From Gammaproteobacteria bacterium (lineage in GTDB: Bacteria > Pseudomonadota > Gammaproteobacteria > SZUA-229): DNA of 9,993 bases. The translations under genes and the position numbers were made by a program. The notes below the pieces were generated by a model that searched no databases, was not told the DNA's origin, and worked only from the letters and a program-made list of their open reading frames with translations. This document shows positions 1-7,087 of this stretch, piece by piece. The stretch lies in assembly GCA_015484935.1 (NCBI GenBank), contig WFUQ01000033.1, forward strand, positions 1-9,993, given 5' to 3'. Each line of letters begins with the position of its first letter. Position 1 is the stretch's first letter.

Positions 1-45
1 CTCATTATCAGCCTCTCGTTAATATCTGTTCAACAGAGCAAGTAC

Positions 46-63
46 GACTGGCGTCAGTCTTTT
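46..63 (+). terminator. Weak hairpin plus T-run downstream of the ATPase gene
   Basis: The plus strand reads GACTG-GCGT-CAGTC followed directly by TTTT, a 5-bp stem with a four-base loop and a short T-run. In this orientation it would end a transcript arriving from the left. For the minus-strand ATPase, which stops at 81, the hairpin has no T-run behind it. It may act in one direction or be an mRNA 3'-end structure. The stem is short, so the call is weak. Nothing else is recognised in bases 1-80. Confidence 0.3.
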
Positions 64-80
64 CATGTGATAGCTCTTTC

Positions 81-2690
81 TTACAGTTTAAGACCACGCA
101 AGCGCAATGAATTGGTGATGACCGAAACGGAGCTGAAGCTCATCGCGGCAGCGGCGATGATGGGCGATAACAGCAGACCGAAAACCGGGTATAGCACACC
201 GGCAGCGACGGGAACGCCCATAGAGTTATAGACGAAAGCGAAGAACAGGTTCTGACGGATGTTATTCATCACCGCATGACTCAGCTTTCTGGCGCGTACG
301 ATACCACGCAGATCGCCTTTGACCAGTGTCACGCCGGCGCTTTCCATGGCGACATCGGTACCCGTACCCATAGCGATGCCCACATGTGACTGCGCCAGAG
401 CCGGGGCATCATTGATACCGTCACCTGCCATGGCGACGATCTTGCCTTCGGATTGTAACTGTTTGACGATGCTGGCTTTCTGGTCGGGCAGGACTTCGGC
501 TTCGACACGGTCGATGTTGAGTTTCTGCGCTACCGCTTCTGCCGTGGTCTTGCTGTCACCGGTCAGCATTACGACATTGACACCGGCTTTGTGTAATTCA
601 TCGATCGCTTCAGCCGTGGATTCTTTTATCGGGTCGGCGACGCCGATGAGTCCAGCAGCTTTACCGTCGATGGCGATAAGCATGACTGTCTGACCTTCGG
701 CACGTCCTGCTTCTGCTCTGGTGGGCAGGTCTGCGACATCGATATCTAGGCTCTGTAACAGTTTCAGATTACCCAGTGCGACCTTGCGGTCGTCGATGGT
801 GCCAGTGACACCTTTACCGGTGACTGATTCAAAATCATCTGTCTGTGACAGGGTGACATTTCGGTCTTCTGCGCCTTTGACGATGGCTTCAGCCAGAGGA
901 TGTTCGCTGGCACGTTCGAGGCTGGCTGCCAGATGTAAAACTTCGTCTTCGTTAAACCCGGTGGTCGCCTGTACGGAAACCAGTTTAGGTTTGCCTTCCG
1001 TCAGGGTACCGGTCTTGTCGACCACCAGAACATCGACTTTTTCCATGGTCTCCAGTGCTTCGGCATTTTTGATCAAGACACCCATGGTTGCTCCTTTGCC
1101 GGTTCCGACCATGATAGACATCGGTGTCGCCAGACCTAATGCGCAGGGGCAGGCGATGATAAGCACAGCCACTGCATTGATGATGGCGTGTGCCAGACGG
1201 GGTTCTGGTCCCCAGAAGCCCCAGACGATCATGGTTGCCACCGCGATGAGCACGACCACGGGTACAAAGTATCCGGCTACGATGTCAGCCAGTTTCTGGA
1301 TGGGTGCGCGTGAGCGTTGTGCTTCACTGACCATGTGTACGATCTGTGATAACAGCGTGTCGGTGCCGACTTTTTCAGCGCGCATCAGCAGGCTGCCGGT
1401 ACCGTTTACAGTCGCGCCGATAACACGTTCACCTTCATTTTTTTCGACAGGGATGGGTTCGCCGGTCACCATCGATTCATCGACCGAGCTGTTACCATCC
1501 GTCACGGTGCCATCGACAGGAATCTTTTCACCGGGGCGGACACGCAGGATGTCACCGACTACGACCTGTTCTAAGGGGATGTCTTCTTCAGTACCATCGT
1601 CACGGACGATGCGAGCGGTGTTTGGTGCCAGCCCGAGTAACAGTTTGATGGCTGCATTGGTTTGACTCCTTGCGCGTAGTTCGAGTACCTGTCCGAGCAA
1701 CACCAGTGCGGTGATGACCGCAGCGGCTTCGAAATAGACATCGACCAGTCCGCCTTCCATCTTCATCACCTCAGGGAATATGCCGGGCAAAAGCAGAGCG
1801 ACGACGCTGTAGGTCCAGGCGACAGATACACCGAGACCGATGAGGGTGAACATATTGAGGTTCCAGGTCCGTACTGATTGCACGGCACGTACATAGAAAG
1901 GCCAGCCGCCCCAGATGACGACGGGTGTCGCCAGTACGAACTCTATCCATTGAACCGTCTGCATGGCGAGACCGTCGGGTAACCACGATGGCACAAGATC
2001 AGCGACCATAGCGAGTATGAATACCGGGATGGCAAGTATCGAACTGACCCAGAAGCGTCGTGACATATCATCGAGTTCGCTGGTGTCCTCTTCGGCCTCG
2101 ACTGAACGGGCTTCAAGCGCCATGCCACACTTGGGGCAGCTGCCGGGGTGGTCCTGTACGATCTCGGGATGCATAGGGCAGGTGTATTCAGTCTTTGTAG
2201 CGATGACCGGTACACCTTTAGGTTCCAGTGCCATGCCGCACTTAGGACATGAACCCGGACCTTGTTGCTCTATCTCAGGGTGCATGGGGCAGGTATAGAT
2301 GGCATCAGATGATGAGGTCAGGCTGCAACTGTCGTCAGGACAATAATTGTCAGTGGCCGGTGCAGGGTTGAGATAGGTGTCTGGCGATGCTGTGAATTTA
2401 TCCTGACAGTGTTCACTACAGAAATAATAGTCCTGGTCGGCATGATGGATGTGATGTTTGCTGTCGCTGGTGACATCCATGCCGCAGACAGGATCTTTTA
2501 ATTGTGTGGCGACAGGTTTCTGTATGTACAGTTCAGGATCTGCCGCGAACTTGTCATGACAGCTACTGCTGCAGAAATAATAGTCCTGATCAGCATGCTG
2601 GATGTGATGTTCACTGTCTTCGGTGACGTTCATACCACAGACTGGATCACTCAATGTGTTGTTCTGTTCAGCGTTTGTCTTGTCTAACAT
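81..2690 (-). CDS. copA: Cu(+)-type P1B ATPase with YHS-YHS-HMBD-HMBD N-terminus
   Basis: This inner-membrane pump uses ATP to export monovalent copper (or silver) from the cytoplasm. The 869 residues carry the phosphatase-loop motif TGE (409-411), the membrane CPC motif (514-516), the phosphorylation motif DKTGT (558-562), the HP motif (597-598) and GDGIND (756-761). The helix 7 pattern N814, Y821-N822, P827 and the helix 8 pattern P843, M850, S853-S854, N860 fit the P1B-1 copper class. About eight membrane helices are visible, two pairs before the actuator domain, one pair around CPC and one at the C-terminus. The N-terminus lacks the usual CxxC HMA domains. It has two YHS domains (about 15-57 and 66-108) and two short HMBD motifs with CPMHPEI and CPKCGM (132-158, 169-194). 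The start is ATG with AAGGTGAAGG upstream. It is the last gene of the MerR operon. The symbol is by class; orthology to any named copA is not proven. Confidence 0.95.
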   Translation of the reverse strand: MLDKTNAEQNNTLSDPVCGMNVTEDSEHHIQHADQDYYFCSSSCHDKFAADPELYIQKPVATQLKDPVCGMDVTSDSKHHIHHADQDYYFCSEHCQDKFTASPDTYLNPAPATDNYCPDDSCSLTSSSDAIYTCPMHPEIEQQGPGSCPKCGMALEPKGVPVIATKTEYTCPMHPEIVQDHPGSCPKCGMALEARSVEAEEDTSELDDMSRRFWVSSILAIPVFILAMVADLVPSWLPDGLAMQTVQWIEFVLATPVVIWGGWPFYVRAVQSVRTWNLNMFTLIGLGVSVAWTYSVVALLLPGIFPEVMKMEGGLVDVYFEAAAVITALVLLGQVLELRARSQTNAAIKLLLGLAPNTARIVRDDGTEEDIPLEQVVVGDILRVRPGEKIPVDGTVTDGNSSVDESMVTGEPIPVEKNEGERVIGATVNGTGSLLMRAEKVGTDTLLSQIVHMVSEAQRSRAPIQKLADIVAGYFVPVVVLIAVATMIVWGFWGPEPRLAHAIINAVAVLIIACPCALGLATPMSIMVGTGKGATMGVLIKNAEALETMEKVDVLVVDKTGTLTEGKPKLVSVQATTGFNEDEVLHLAASLERASEHPLAEAIVKGAEDRNVTLSQTDDFESVTGKGVTGTIDDRKVALGNLKLLQSLDIDVADLPTRAEAGRAEGQTVMLIAIDGKAAGLIGVADPIKESTAEAIDELHKAGVNVVMLTGDSKTTAEAVAQKLNIDRVEAEVLPDQKASIVKQLQSEGKIVAMAGDGINDAPALAQSHVGIAMGTGTDVAMESAGVTLVKGDLRGIVRARKLSHAVMNNIRQNLFFAFVYNSMGVPVAAGVLYPVFGLLLSPIIAAAAMSFSSVSVITNSLRLRGLKL
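2112..2297 (-). repeat. Tandem HMBD-coding repeat (111-nt period)
   Basis: Two copies, 2223-2297 and 2112-2186, encode near-identical peptides beginning YTCPMHPEI and ending CPKCGMALE, 37 codons apart. Both the protein and much of the DNA match (for example catgcc...cactt and gggcaggt), so this is an internal tandem duplication within the ATPase gene. Each copy offers three Cys, one His and two Met as metal ligands. Confidence 0.8.
2394..2648 (-). repeat. Tandem YHS-coding repeat (153-nt period)
   Basis: Two copies, 2547-2648 (residues 15-48) and 2394-2495 (residues 66-99), are 51 codons apart. Both encode DPVCGM, then a His-rich stretch ending HADQDYYFC, then a second Cys four residues on. 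The DNA shares long identical blocks such as gaaataatagtcctg, which points to a fairly recent in-frame duplication. Confidence 0.85.
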
Positions 2691-2740
2691 AATCCTTCAC
2701 CTTCTTGTTTTTGTGTGCAGCTTGTCTTGTTGTTGATTGT

Positions 2741-2965
2741 TCAGAGTTTGAAGAACTCCTTAAGTTCATGTTCGGTCGCTTGTCTGCGGAAGATGACCTC
2801 GTCATCGACGATCAGGTTGGGTGAGTGGCGTATGCCGTATTTTTCTACCAGCTCCGGCTCGTCGTCACAGAAATGAACCTCGTGCTGAATGCCTAACTCA
2901 TTCAGCTCTTTGCAGAATGTGTTGCAGTGACTGCATCCACGTGTTGCCAGCACCATGACCGTCAT
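2741..2965 (-). CDS. Glutaredoxin-like thioredoxin-fold protein
   Basis: This small cytoplasmic thiol-redox protein has 74 residues, the size of a minimal glutaredoxin/NrdH-type fold. The sequence starts with a beta strand leading to the active-site motif C11-S-H-C14, followed by two more cysteines (C18, C33). The probable cis-proline is in the HSPN segment (P49), and a C-terminal helix ends the fold. No signal peptide is seen. The ATG start has GGGAG upstream. It lies 15 nt after the MerR gene and 50 nt before the ATPase gene, so co-transcription is likely. Its role may be to keep cysteines of the copper-handling proteins reduced or to act as a thiol metal carrier; that is inference from context. 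The exact family (glutaredoxin versus other thioredoxin-like) is uncertain. Confidence 0.85.
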   Translation of the reverse strand: MTVMVLATRGCSHCNTFCKELNELGIQHEVHFCDDEPELVEKYGIRHSPNLIVDDEVIFRRQATEHELKEFFKL

Positions 2966-2980
2966 CGTTATACTCCCGTG

Positions 2981-3439
2981 TTAATACTTCAAGTTAGTTG
3001 CGTTCAATCGTGGCATATCGTCAGAGTCGTAAGTTATCGATTCGATCAGATGACATACCGAATGTCCGTCGGGCACACCGTCCGGCATGTCTTCCCATCG
3101 CTTGAGTGCATGTTCCATCCGTGTCTGGAGGCGCATCAGTCCTTCCAGTCTCTGCCTGTTTTCGACGATATGTTTCATCAGTATCTCACGAACTCTGGGG
3201 CAGGGCGATTTCGCATCGTCCGAGTCGTGCATGATCTCTTTTATCTCTTTCAGCGTGTACCCCAGGCTCTTCGCCTGTTGTACGAAGCGCAGCCAGGGTA
3301 TCTCAGCGCTCTTGTACAAGCGATAACCGTTTTCGGGATGGCGCTTGGGTCGGAGCAGCCCCATACGCGTGTAGTAGCGGACGGCATGAGGTGTGGTATT
3401 ACATTGTCTGGCCAGCTCGGTCACAGTGTAAGTAAACAT
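2981..3439 (-). CDS. MerR-family metal-responsive transcriptional regulator
   Basis: This is a dimeric DNA-binding activator. The 152 residues begin with the MerR winged helix-turn-helix (about 3-70), including the typical sequences AVRYYTRMGLL and NGYRLY, followed by a long dimerisation helix (about 83-117) and a short metal-binding tail. C80, at the start of the helix, sits where ZntR/MerR-type sensors have a ligand Cys. The tail has H126, C129 and H130 in GHSVCHLIES. The paired tail cysteines of CueR and ZntR are not seen, so the ligand set is unusual and the metal cannot be fixed from sequence. Copper is the best guess from the linked ATPase. The ATG start has AAGGAG at good spacing. It is the third gene of the operon and probably binds the dyad at 5006-5026, which would make it autoregulated. 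Confidence 0.92.
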   Translation of the reverse strand: MFTYTVTELARQCNTTPHAVRYYTRMGLLRPKRHPENGYRLYKSAEIPWLRFVQQAKSLGYTLKEIKEIMHDSDDAKSPCPRVREILMKHIVENRQRLEGLMRLQTRMEHALKRWEDMPDGVPDGHSVCHLIESITYDSDDMPRLNATNLKY

Positions 3440-3486
3440 AATACTCTCCTTATCTGATTGGTGTTGCAGTTAACCGTGATCGCATG

Positions 3487-4479
3487 TCAGTCATCACCTG
3501 CAACGATCGCCATCTGGTGACCCTCGCCTGATGGCAATGGTATTTCGCCCAGTATACTCAGATTGGCCTGGTCAACTACCCATATCTTCGGGATTTTTCT
3601 GCTGGATACGTATAGTTTGCCGGTGCCAGTTATGGTGTTGAGATGATAGGGTGCAGGTGACAGGTCGATACTGTTGATTGTCTTGCCTGTGGTGGTGTCC
3701 AGCGAGATAAGTCGACCATCTTTTTTGCTGGTCACGAACAGTGTCTTGCCATCATCGCCGATATCGAGTCCATGCAGTTTGTTACCCAGCTTCCATGACT
3801 GTACGATTTCTCCGCTCTTTATATCGACAGCTGAAACTTTACCGACACGGGGATTAGTGACGAATAACATTGTGTTGTCGCTGGACAGGACCATGTGTTC
3901 CGGAGCAGGGCCGGATTCCAGTGTGCGACTGACCCTCCAGTTGCGCAGGTCGATCTCGGTGATCGTGTTGTTACCGGTATTGCTGACATAGGCAAACGTA
4001 GCATCGGGTAATACCACGGTGTAATTCGGAGCGACTCCGGTGTCGATGGTCTTCAGGACCTTGTTTTCCTCAAGATCGACGATGCTGACATAGCCACGAG
4101 TGGGATGCGTCGAGATAACATAGCGGCCATCAGGTGTGATGGCTTCGTGGTGGGTCCAGCCATCGACTGCGATAGTCGACATGACATGACCATGAGCCGG
4201 GTGTATCAGTGCCAGTTCGCTGTTGTTCGTGTCTGGTTTTTGGGAGCCGGTGGCAGGATTTTCCTGCAGACTACCAGCGATGAGGTATTCGCCGTCAGGT
4301 GTGGCGACCAGACCGTGAGGGTTTTTTACACCGCTGTAGTTAGCTGTGATGGTGTCGGTTGCGGCATCGACCTTGATCACCTGATTGCCGGAACCTAAGG
4401 GGATGTAAACAGAAGGGGCTGCCACGGCAGTGTTGAGCAGCATCAGCAATAATGGTGATAAGTAGTTTGATAGTTTCAT
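3487..4479 (-). CDS. Secreted YVTN-type seven-bladed beta-propeller with a ring of histidines
   Basis: This is a periplasmic (or surface) protein of 330 residues. A Sec signal peptide occupies about residues 1-20, with cleavage near AVAA. The rest is a repeated beta-propeller of the YVTN/YncE kind, with blade motifs such as ATPDGEYLI, TPDGRYVIS and DDGKTLFVTS. Seven blades are countable with a period of about 42 residues. In six blades a His sits at or one residue from the same point before the turn: H55, H110 (plus H111), H195, H236, H279 and H321; the third blade has N152-Y153. Another cluster, HPAHGH, lies at 93-98. The ATG start has AGGAGG six bases upstream. It is the second gene of the MerR-type operon, 47 nt before the regulator. 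Function is not known; metal binding is inferred from the histidines and the context. YncE-like proteins elsewhere do not define a clear activity. Confidence 0.85.
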   Translation of the reverse strand: MKLSNYLSPLLLMLLNTAVAAPSVYIPLGSGNQVIKVDAATDTITANYSGVKNPHGLVATPDGEYLIAGSLQENPATGSQKPDTNNSELALIHPAHGHVMSTIAVDGWTHHEAITPDGRYVISTHPTRGYVSIVDLEENKVLKTIDTGVAPNYTVVLPDATFAYVSNTGNNTITEIDLRNWRVSRTLESGPAPEHMVLSSDNTMLFVTNPRVGKVSAVDIKSGEIVQSWKLGNKLHGLDIGDDGKTLFVTSKKDGRLISLDTTTGKTINSIDLSPAPYHLNTITGTGKLYVSSRKIPKIWVVDQANLSILGEIPLPSGEGHQMAIVAGDD

Positions 4480-4518
4480 GTCACGCCTCCTGATTGTCTA
4501 CCTGTTGTTTAGGATGTA

Positions 4519-4558
4519 GTCACACTGGCTGTGATGATGTGTTCACAGTCAGTGTGAC
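4519..4558. repeat. Long intergenic inverted repeat (16-bp arms)
   Basis: The arms GTCACACTGGCTGTGA (4519-4534) and TCACAGTCAGTGTGAC (4543-4558) pair over 16 positions with a single G/T wobble and an eight-base loop. The repeat lies between the stop of the small secreted protein (4569) and the propeller start (4479). No T-run follows on the minus strand, so it is not a standard terminator. It may stabilise or process the message, cause partial termination, or bind a protein. Confidence 0.8.
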
Positions 4559-4568
4559 GAGTGTGTCA

Positions 4569-4943
4569 TCATTCGAGTGTGTATCCCCATTCATCTGTTT
4601 CGCTTGGGTGGTCAGCAGCCAGCATGGCGAGCAGACGCCCCATGACTTTGAAGTTGTTCAGGATCTCTTCGTTGGAGAGTACTTCACCGGTTGCGGTGGA
4701 GACTTCGGCATTACGTTTGTTGAGGCTGTCGAGAATCTCTCTGACCAGTTGTTTGTGCTGTTTCTTTGCCTTGTAAGCATCAGCCTGCGACATGTTGCCG
4801 CTCTGCATCTTCTGGAAGGCTGTTTCGCATTGCTGCAATTTGGTGTGTAGCGGGAAGTCATCGGCGAAACTGTTGCCAGATATGAATAGCGCGCTGGATA
4901 GTACCAGAGCAGATAACAACTGTGTGCTTGATAATAGTTTCAT
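4569..4943 (-). CDS. Small secreted protein of unknown function, first gene of the MerR-type operon
   Basis: I do not recognise a family. With the preferred start the product has 124 residues. A Sec signal peptide ends near NSFA-DD (about residue 28). The mature part is about 96 residues, mostly charged and probably helical, rich in Lys, Gln and Glu, with one Cys in the QQCETAF segment and several Met. I chose the ATG at 4943 because AAAGGTG (4950-4956) sits six bases upstream. An ATG at 4946 and a GTG at 4952 are in frame, but the GTG overlaps that ribosome binding site. The MerR-type promoter lies about 50 bp upstream, so this would be the first and most strongly induced gene. A periplasmic metal-binding or stress role is possible by context only. 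Confidence 0.8.
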   Translation of the reverse strand: MKLLSSTQLLSALVLSSALFISGNSFADDFPLHTKLQQCETAFQKMQSGNMSQADAYKAKKQHKQLVREILDSLNKRNAEVSTATGEVLSNEEILNNFKVMGRLLAMLAADHPSETDEWGYTLE

Positions 4944-4997
4944 CATATTCACCTTTATGTTGTGGTTGATTAACTCGTTTTCTTCATCTCTGTCCCG

Positions 4998-5029
4998 ATC
5001 CTAGAACCTGTGCCTTAGTCACAGGTCAA
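4998..5029 (-). promoter_or_regulatory. MerR-type promoter with operator dyad
   Basis: Read on the minus strand, -35 TTGACC (5024-5029) and -10 TAGGAT (4998-5003) are separated by 20 bp, longer than the normal 17 and diagnostic of MerR-family promoters. Between them lies a perfect dyad ACCTGTG-N7-CACAGGT (5006-5026) whose outer bases overlap the -35 element. MerR regulators distort such long spacers to activate transcription when metal is bound. The start point would fall near 4991, giving a leader of about 48 nt. The candidate regulator is the MerR protein at 2981-3439. Confidence 0.88.
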
Positions 5030-5073
5030 GCTTTTCATACAAATTTCTCCATTTTTTTCATTTCAAGGTTGAT

Positions 5074-5089
5074 GAGACATCCCTGTCTC
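5074..5089 (-). other. Small hairpin downstream of the diheme cytochrome gene
   Basis: GAGACA (5074-5079) and TGTCTC (5084-5089) form a perfect 6-bp stem with a four-base loop, 24 bases past the cytochrome stop. No T-run follows on the minus strand; an A-rich stretch does. It could mark the 3' end of the middle transcription unit, but it is not a clear intrinsic terminator. Confidence 0.35.
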
Positions 5090-5112
5090 GGGTTGCAGGA
5101 GTCTGCCCTGGT

Positions 5113-5709
5113 CTATTTTCCGAAGGTTTTTCTTATATAACTCAATACGTTATCGACACCCGAGTCGCTCAGGTTAGGGTTGCCACCTTTGGGTGGCATA
5201 GCCATCACTGAGCCGGGGCTCTGGAAACCATTGATGATGTGGTCTTTCAGTACCTCGTCAGATTTAGTGAGTCGGCCATCGGTGTCGGTGAAATCCGGCA
5301 CACCGGGAAACGCACCGGTTCCGTCAGCGCCGTGGCAGGAGATACAGGTCTGGCTGTAATTTTCCTTGCCAGAACCGCCAGAACTGACGACAGCAGACAC
5401 CTGAGTCGAGCTACTTGAGACCGCCTTGGTGTTGGAGGCCTGCAGGAAGGTGATGACATCACGTGCCTCCTGACCGGTCAGCCCGCCACGTACCCGCATG
5501 TGAAAAGTGGTAGAAATCCACTGGTCATCACGCAGTTCTTTCGGACCACGGACATTATGGCAACGGTTGCAGTTTTCTGCCCATGTTTTCGAGCCGTTGG
5601 AAAAATTGCCTGCCTCAGGATAATCTGCTGCGAAGGCAAAAGAGCTGCTCAGTAATACAGCGATCGCTGAAGCACTCTGTATCATGTTTTTTGTGTTTAA
5701 AAGTTTCAT
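5113..5709 (-). CDS. Periplasmic diheme cytochrome c
   Basis: This is an electron-transfer protein of 198 residues. A Sec signal peptide ends near AFA-AD (residue 28). The first class I-like cytochrome c domain has heme motif CNRCH (47-51) and a probable axial Met (M71 in FHMRVRGG). A Ser/Thr/Val-rich linker (about 95-115) leads to a second domain with CISCH (122-126) and axial Met in VMAMPPKGG (M171, or M169). The C-terminal helix ends at residue 198. The start is ATG with AAGGAGG, which overlaps the porin stop codon; the gap between the genes is only 13 nt, so the two are translated from one message. Its partner is not known. A role in electron transfer linked to the porin's substrate, or in periplasmic metal redox chemistry, is inference. 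Confidence 0.92.
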   Translation of the reverse strand: MKLLNTKNMIQSASAIAVLLSSSFAFAADYPEAGNFSNGSKTWAENCNRCHNVRGPKELRDDQWISTTFHMRVRGGLTGQEARDVITFLQASNTKAVSSSSTQVSAVVSSGGSGKENYSQTCISCHGADGTGAFPGVPDFTDTDGRLTKSDEVLKDHIINGFQSPGSVMAMPPKGGNPNLSDSGVDNVLSYIRKTFGK

Positions 5710-5722
5710 GTAGAAGTCCTCC

Positions 5723-6973
5723 TTAGAAACCGTAGGCCAGTTGCAATAACCAGCGATTATCTGCAGTCAGGCCTGCGTTAGGATTGTCATTGGATTCGTA
5801 ACCGATCTTGCCGACAAAGTTACTGGTGAACAGGTAGTTCAGACCTATCGCAGTCTGTTGCATGTCTTTCGCTGTGCCTGTGCTGTCAAAATCTGTGTAG
5901 CGTATGACCGCTTCGTATTTTGACGAGGGCAGTTTATAGGCGAGCTGGGTATACCATGTTGACCAGGTGGCAGCATCAAGAGTGAAACCACCGAGAGTCG
6001 TTTCTCCGACTTCTGATTTCACATATTCATAACGCACATCCAGATCTTTGTTGCGCCAGGAGATATCCATACCGATGACATCATAAGTGCTGGCAGAGAA
6101 GGCGGTAGTGTCCAGGTCGGGTGGCATGGCGACACCAAACAGTGTTGGATCCAGACCTTCATACTCGGTGACCTTGGCTTTGCCGGTCAAGAAAGAGACG
6201 CCGACCTCAAGTGTTGTCATCGGCAGGATGCCAAGACGACCACCGAAAACCTTGTTGCCATCACGGTCTGCTCCGAAGGCTTCTGCTGCGATACCATCGT
6301 ATTCGATCGCGGCTGCCGAACCGGCACCGTCATCTTCGACCTCTGCTTTGATCTCCGGGCCATTACCCACATAGGCGGCATAGTTGGCTTTCATACCACC
6401 CAGATGGAAACCACCACGCAACATGACACCGACATCGGATACCGGCGCGGCACCATCATGACCGAAACCGGGTGCGGCAGAAGGTAGCTTGTTGATCCAG
6501 GAAGGATGCAGGTTCTGCCGGAACTGGCCGATCGGGCTCAGGAACTGCCCGGCGATCAGCACCATATTGTCATTGACGAACCAGTCGATAGAGAGGTATT
6601 CCATCTTGGATTCGGTTGATCCGTCTTCCGCGACGGAAAATTCCAACTCGGCTTCCAGCATGACCAGATCACGGTACTGATAATGGAAGATGGGGGCAAA
6701 CGAACCGACACTGAAGCTGCCATCATCACCGGCAGCGTCCGTTTTGGCATAACCCACATTGGCATAACCCGCCATATGTACCAGTGTGTTCGGGTTCTTC
6801 CATTCTGCTGCCTGCTGTACGTCACTGTTCAGAGCAGTGACCTGACGTTGCAGGGCATCGATCTGCTCCTGTAATTCGGCACTGCTGATATCTGCCGAAG
6901 CAGCGATCGGCATGGCGAGAGCCATCGCTGTCACCAGCGTTTTTCTCTTGATTGAATGACATGAAATTTTCAT
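5723..6973 (-). CDS. Outer-membrane porin with N-terminal coiled coil
   Basis: The 416-residue product is a trimeric-type porin. A signal peptide ends near AASA-D (residue 28). A heptad-like coiled coil (about 32-55, SAELQEQIDALQRQVTAL) is followed by a beta-barrel with alternating polar and hydrophobic strands from about residue 65 and a C-terminal strand ending in Phe (LAYGF), the signature for barrel assembly. Barrel sequences such as QFLSPIGQFRQN and YVGNGPEIKAE resemble the phosphate-selective porin O/P and related families, but the substrate cannot be stated. The ATG start has CAGGAG upstream. It is followed directly by the diheme cytochrome gene and preceded at 114 nt by a Cys/His-rich secreted protein gene. 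Confidence 0.88.
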   Translation of the reverse strand: MKISCHSIKRKTLVTAMALAMPIAASADISSAELQEQIDALQRQVTALNSDVQQAAEWKNPNTLVHMAGYANVGYAKTDAAGDDGSFSVGSFAPIFHYQYRDLVMLEAELEFSVAEDGSTESKMEYLSIDWFVNDNMVLIAGQFLSPIGQFRQNLHPSWINKLPSAAPGFGHDGAAPVSDVGVMLRGGFHLGGMKANYAAYVGNGPEIKAEVEDDGAGSAAAIEYDGIAAEAFGADRDGNKVFGGRLGILPMTTLEVGVSFLTGKAKVTEYEGLDPTLFGVAMPPDLDTTAFSASTYDVIGMDISWRNKDLDVRYEYVKSEVGETTLGGFTLDAATWSTWYTQLAYKLPSSKYEAVIRYTDFDSTGTAKDMQQTAIGLNYLFTSNFVGKIGYESNDNPNAGLTADNRWLLQLAYGF

Positions 6974-7044
6974 GGATTCTCTCCTGTTTAAGTTGATAGA
7001 AAGGGTTAAAAATTTTGTAAGAAGCCGTCATGCACGACCGGGCA

Positions 7045-7059
7045 TCATGTAGAACATGA
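7045..7059. repeat. Short inverted repeat upstream of the porin gene
   Basis: TCATGT-AGA-ACATGA is a perfect 6-bp inverted repeat with a three-base centre, 71 bp upstream of the porin start. It could be an operator or a small hairpin in the leader. No matching regulator is recognised. Confidence 0.4.
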
Positions 7060-7071
7060 AAACGGGAATCG

Positions 7072-7085
7072 GCTCCAGCAGGAGC
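7072..7085 (-). terminator. Weak hairpin just after the Cys/His-rich gene
   Basis: GCTCC-AGCA-GGAGC lies two bases past the TAA stop at 7088-7090. The stem is only 5 bp, and the minus strand continues CGATTCCCGTTTTC with a short, delayed T-run. If it terminates, it would be partial, letting some transcription reach the porin. Confidence 0.3.
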
Positions 7086-7087
7086 GC

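Noticed and set aside
25..37. TCTGTT-C-AACAGA palindrome, considered as a LexA box
   Set aside because: A LexA box needs CTGT-N8-ACAG. Here the arms are nearly adjacent, and no SOS gene lies nearby.
721..1665. Long open frame on the plus strand opposite the ATPase gene (also 319-693)
   Set aside because: It is antisense to well-conserved ATPase motifs; its protein is Ser/Thr/Met-rich, without domain or ribosome binding site. It is a shadow frame.
2927..3457. 176-codon plus-strand frame opposite the MerR gene
   Set aside because: The MerR protein on the other strand has clear domain structure and a strong ribosome site. The plus-strand frame shows no recognisable motif.
3440..3486. A separate MerR-type promoter directly before the MerR gene
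   Set aside because: The 47-nt gap has TTAACT but no dyad and no convincing -10 at 19-20 bp. The clear MerR promoter is at 4998-5029.
4558..4582. Nine-base direct repeat CGAGTGTGT (4558-4566 and 4574-4582)
   Set aside because: It is short, low in complexity and overlaps the 3' end of a coding region. Chance is a sufficient explanation.
6974..7087. Sigma-70 promoter for the porin gene (TTACAA-N16-TATCAA)
   Set aside because: The -35 match is poor. Readthrough from the upstream gene explains porin expression equally well.
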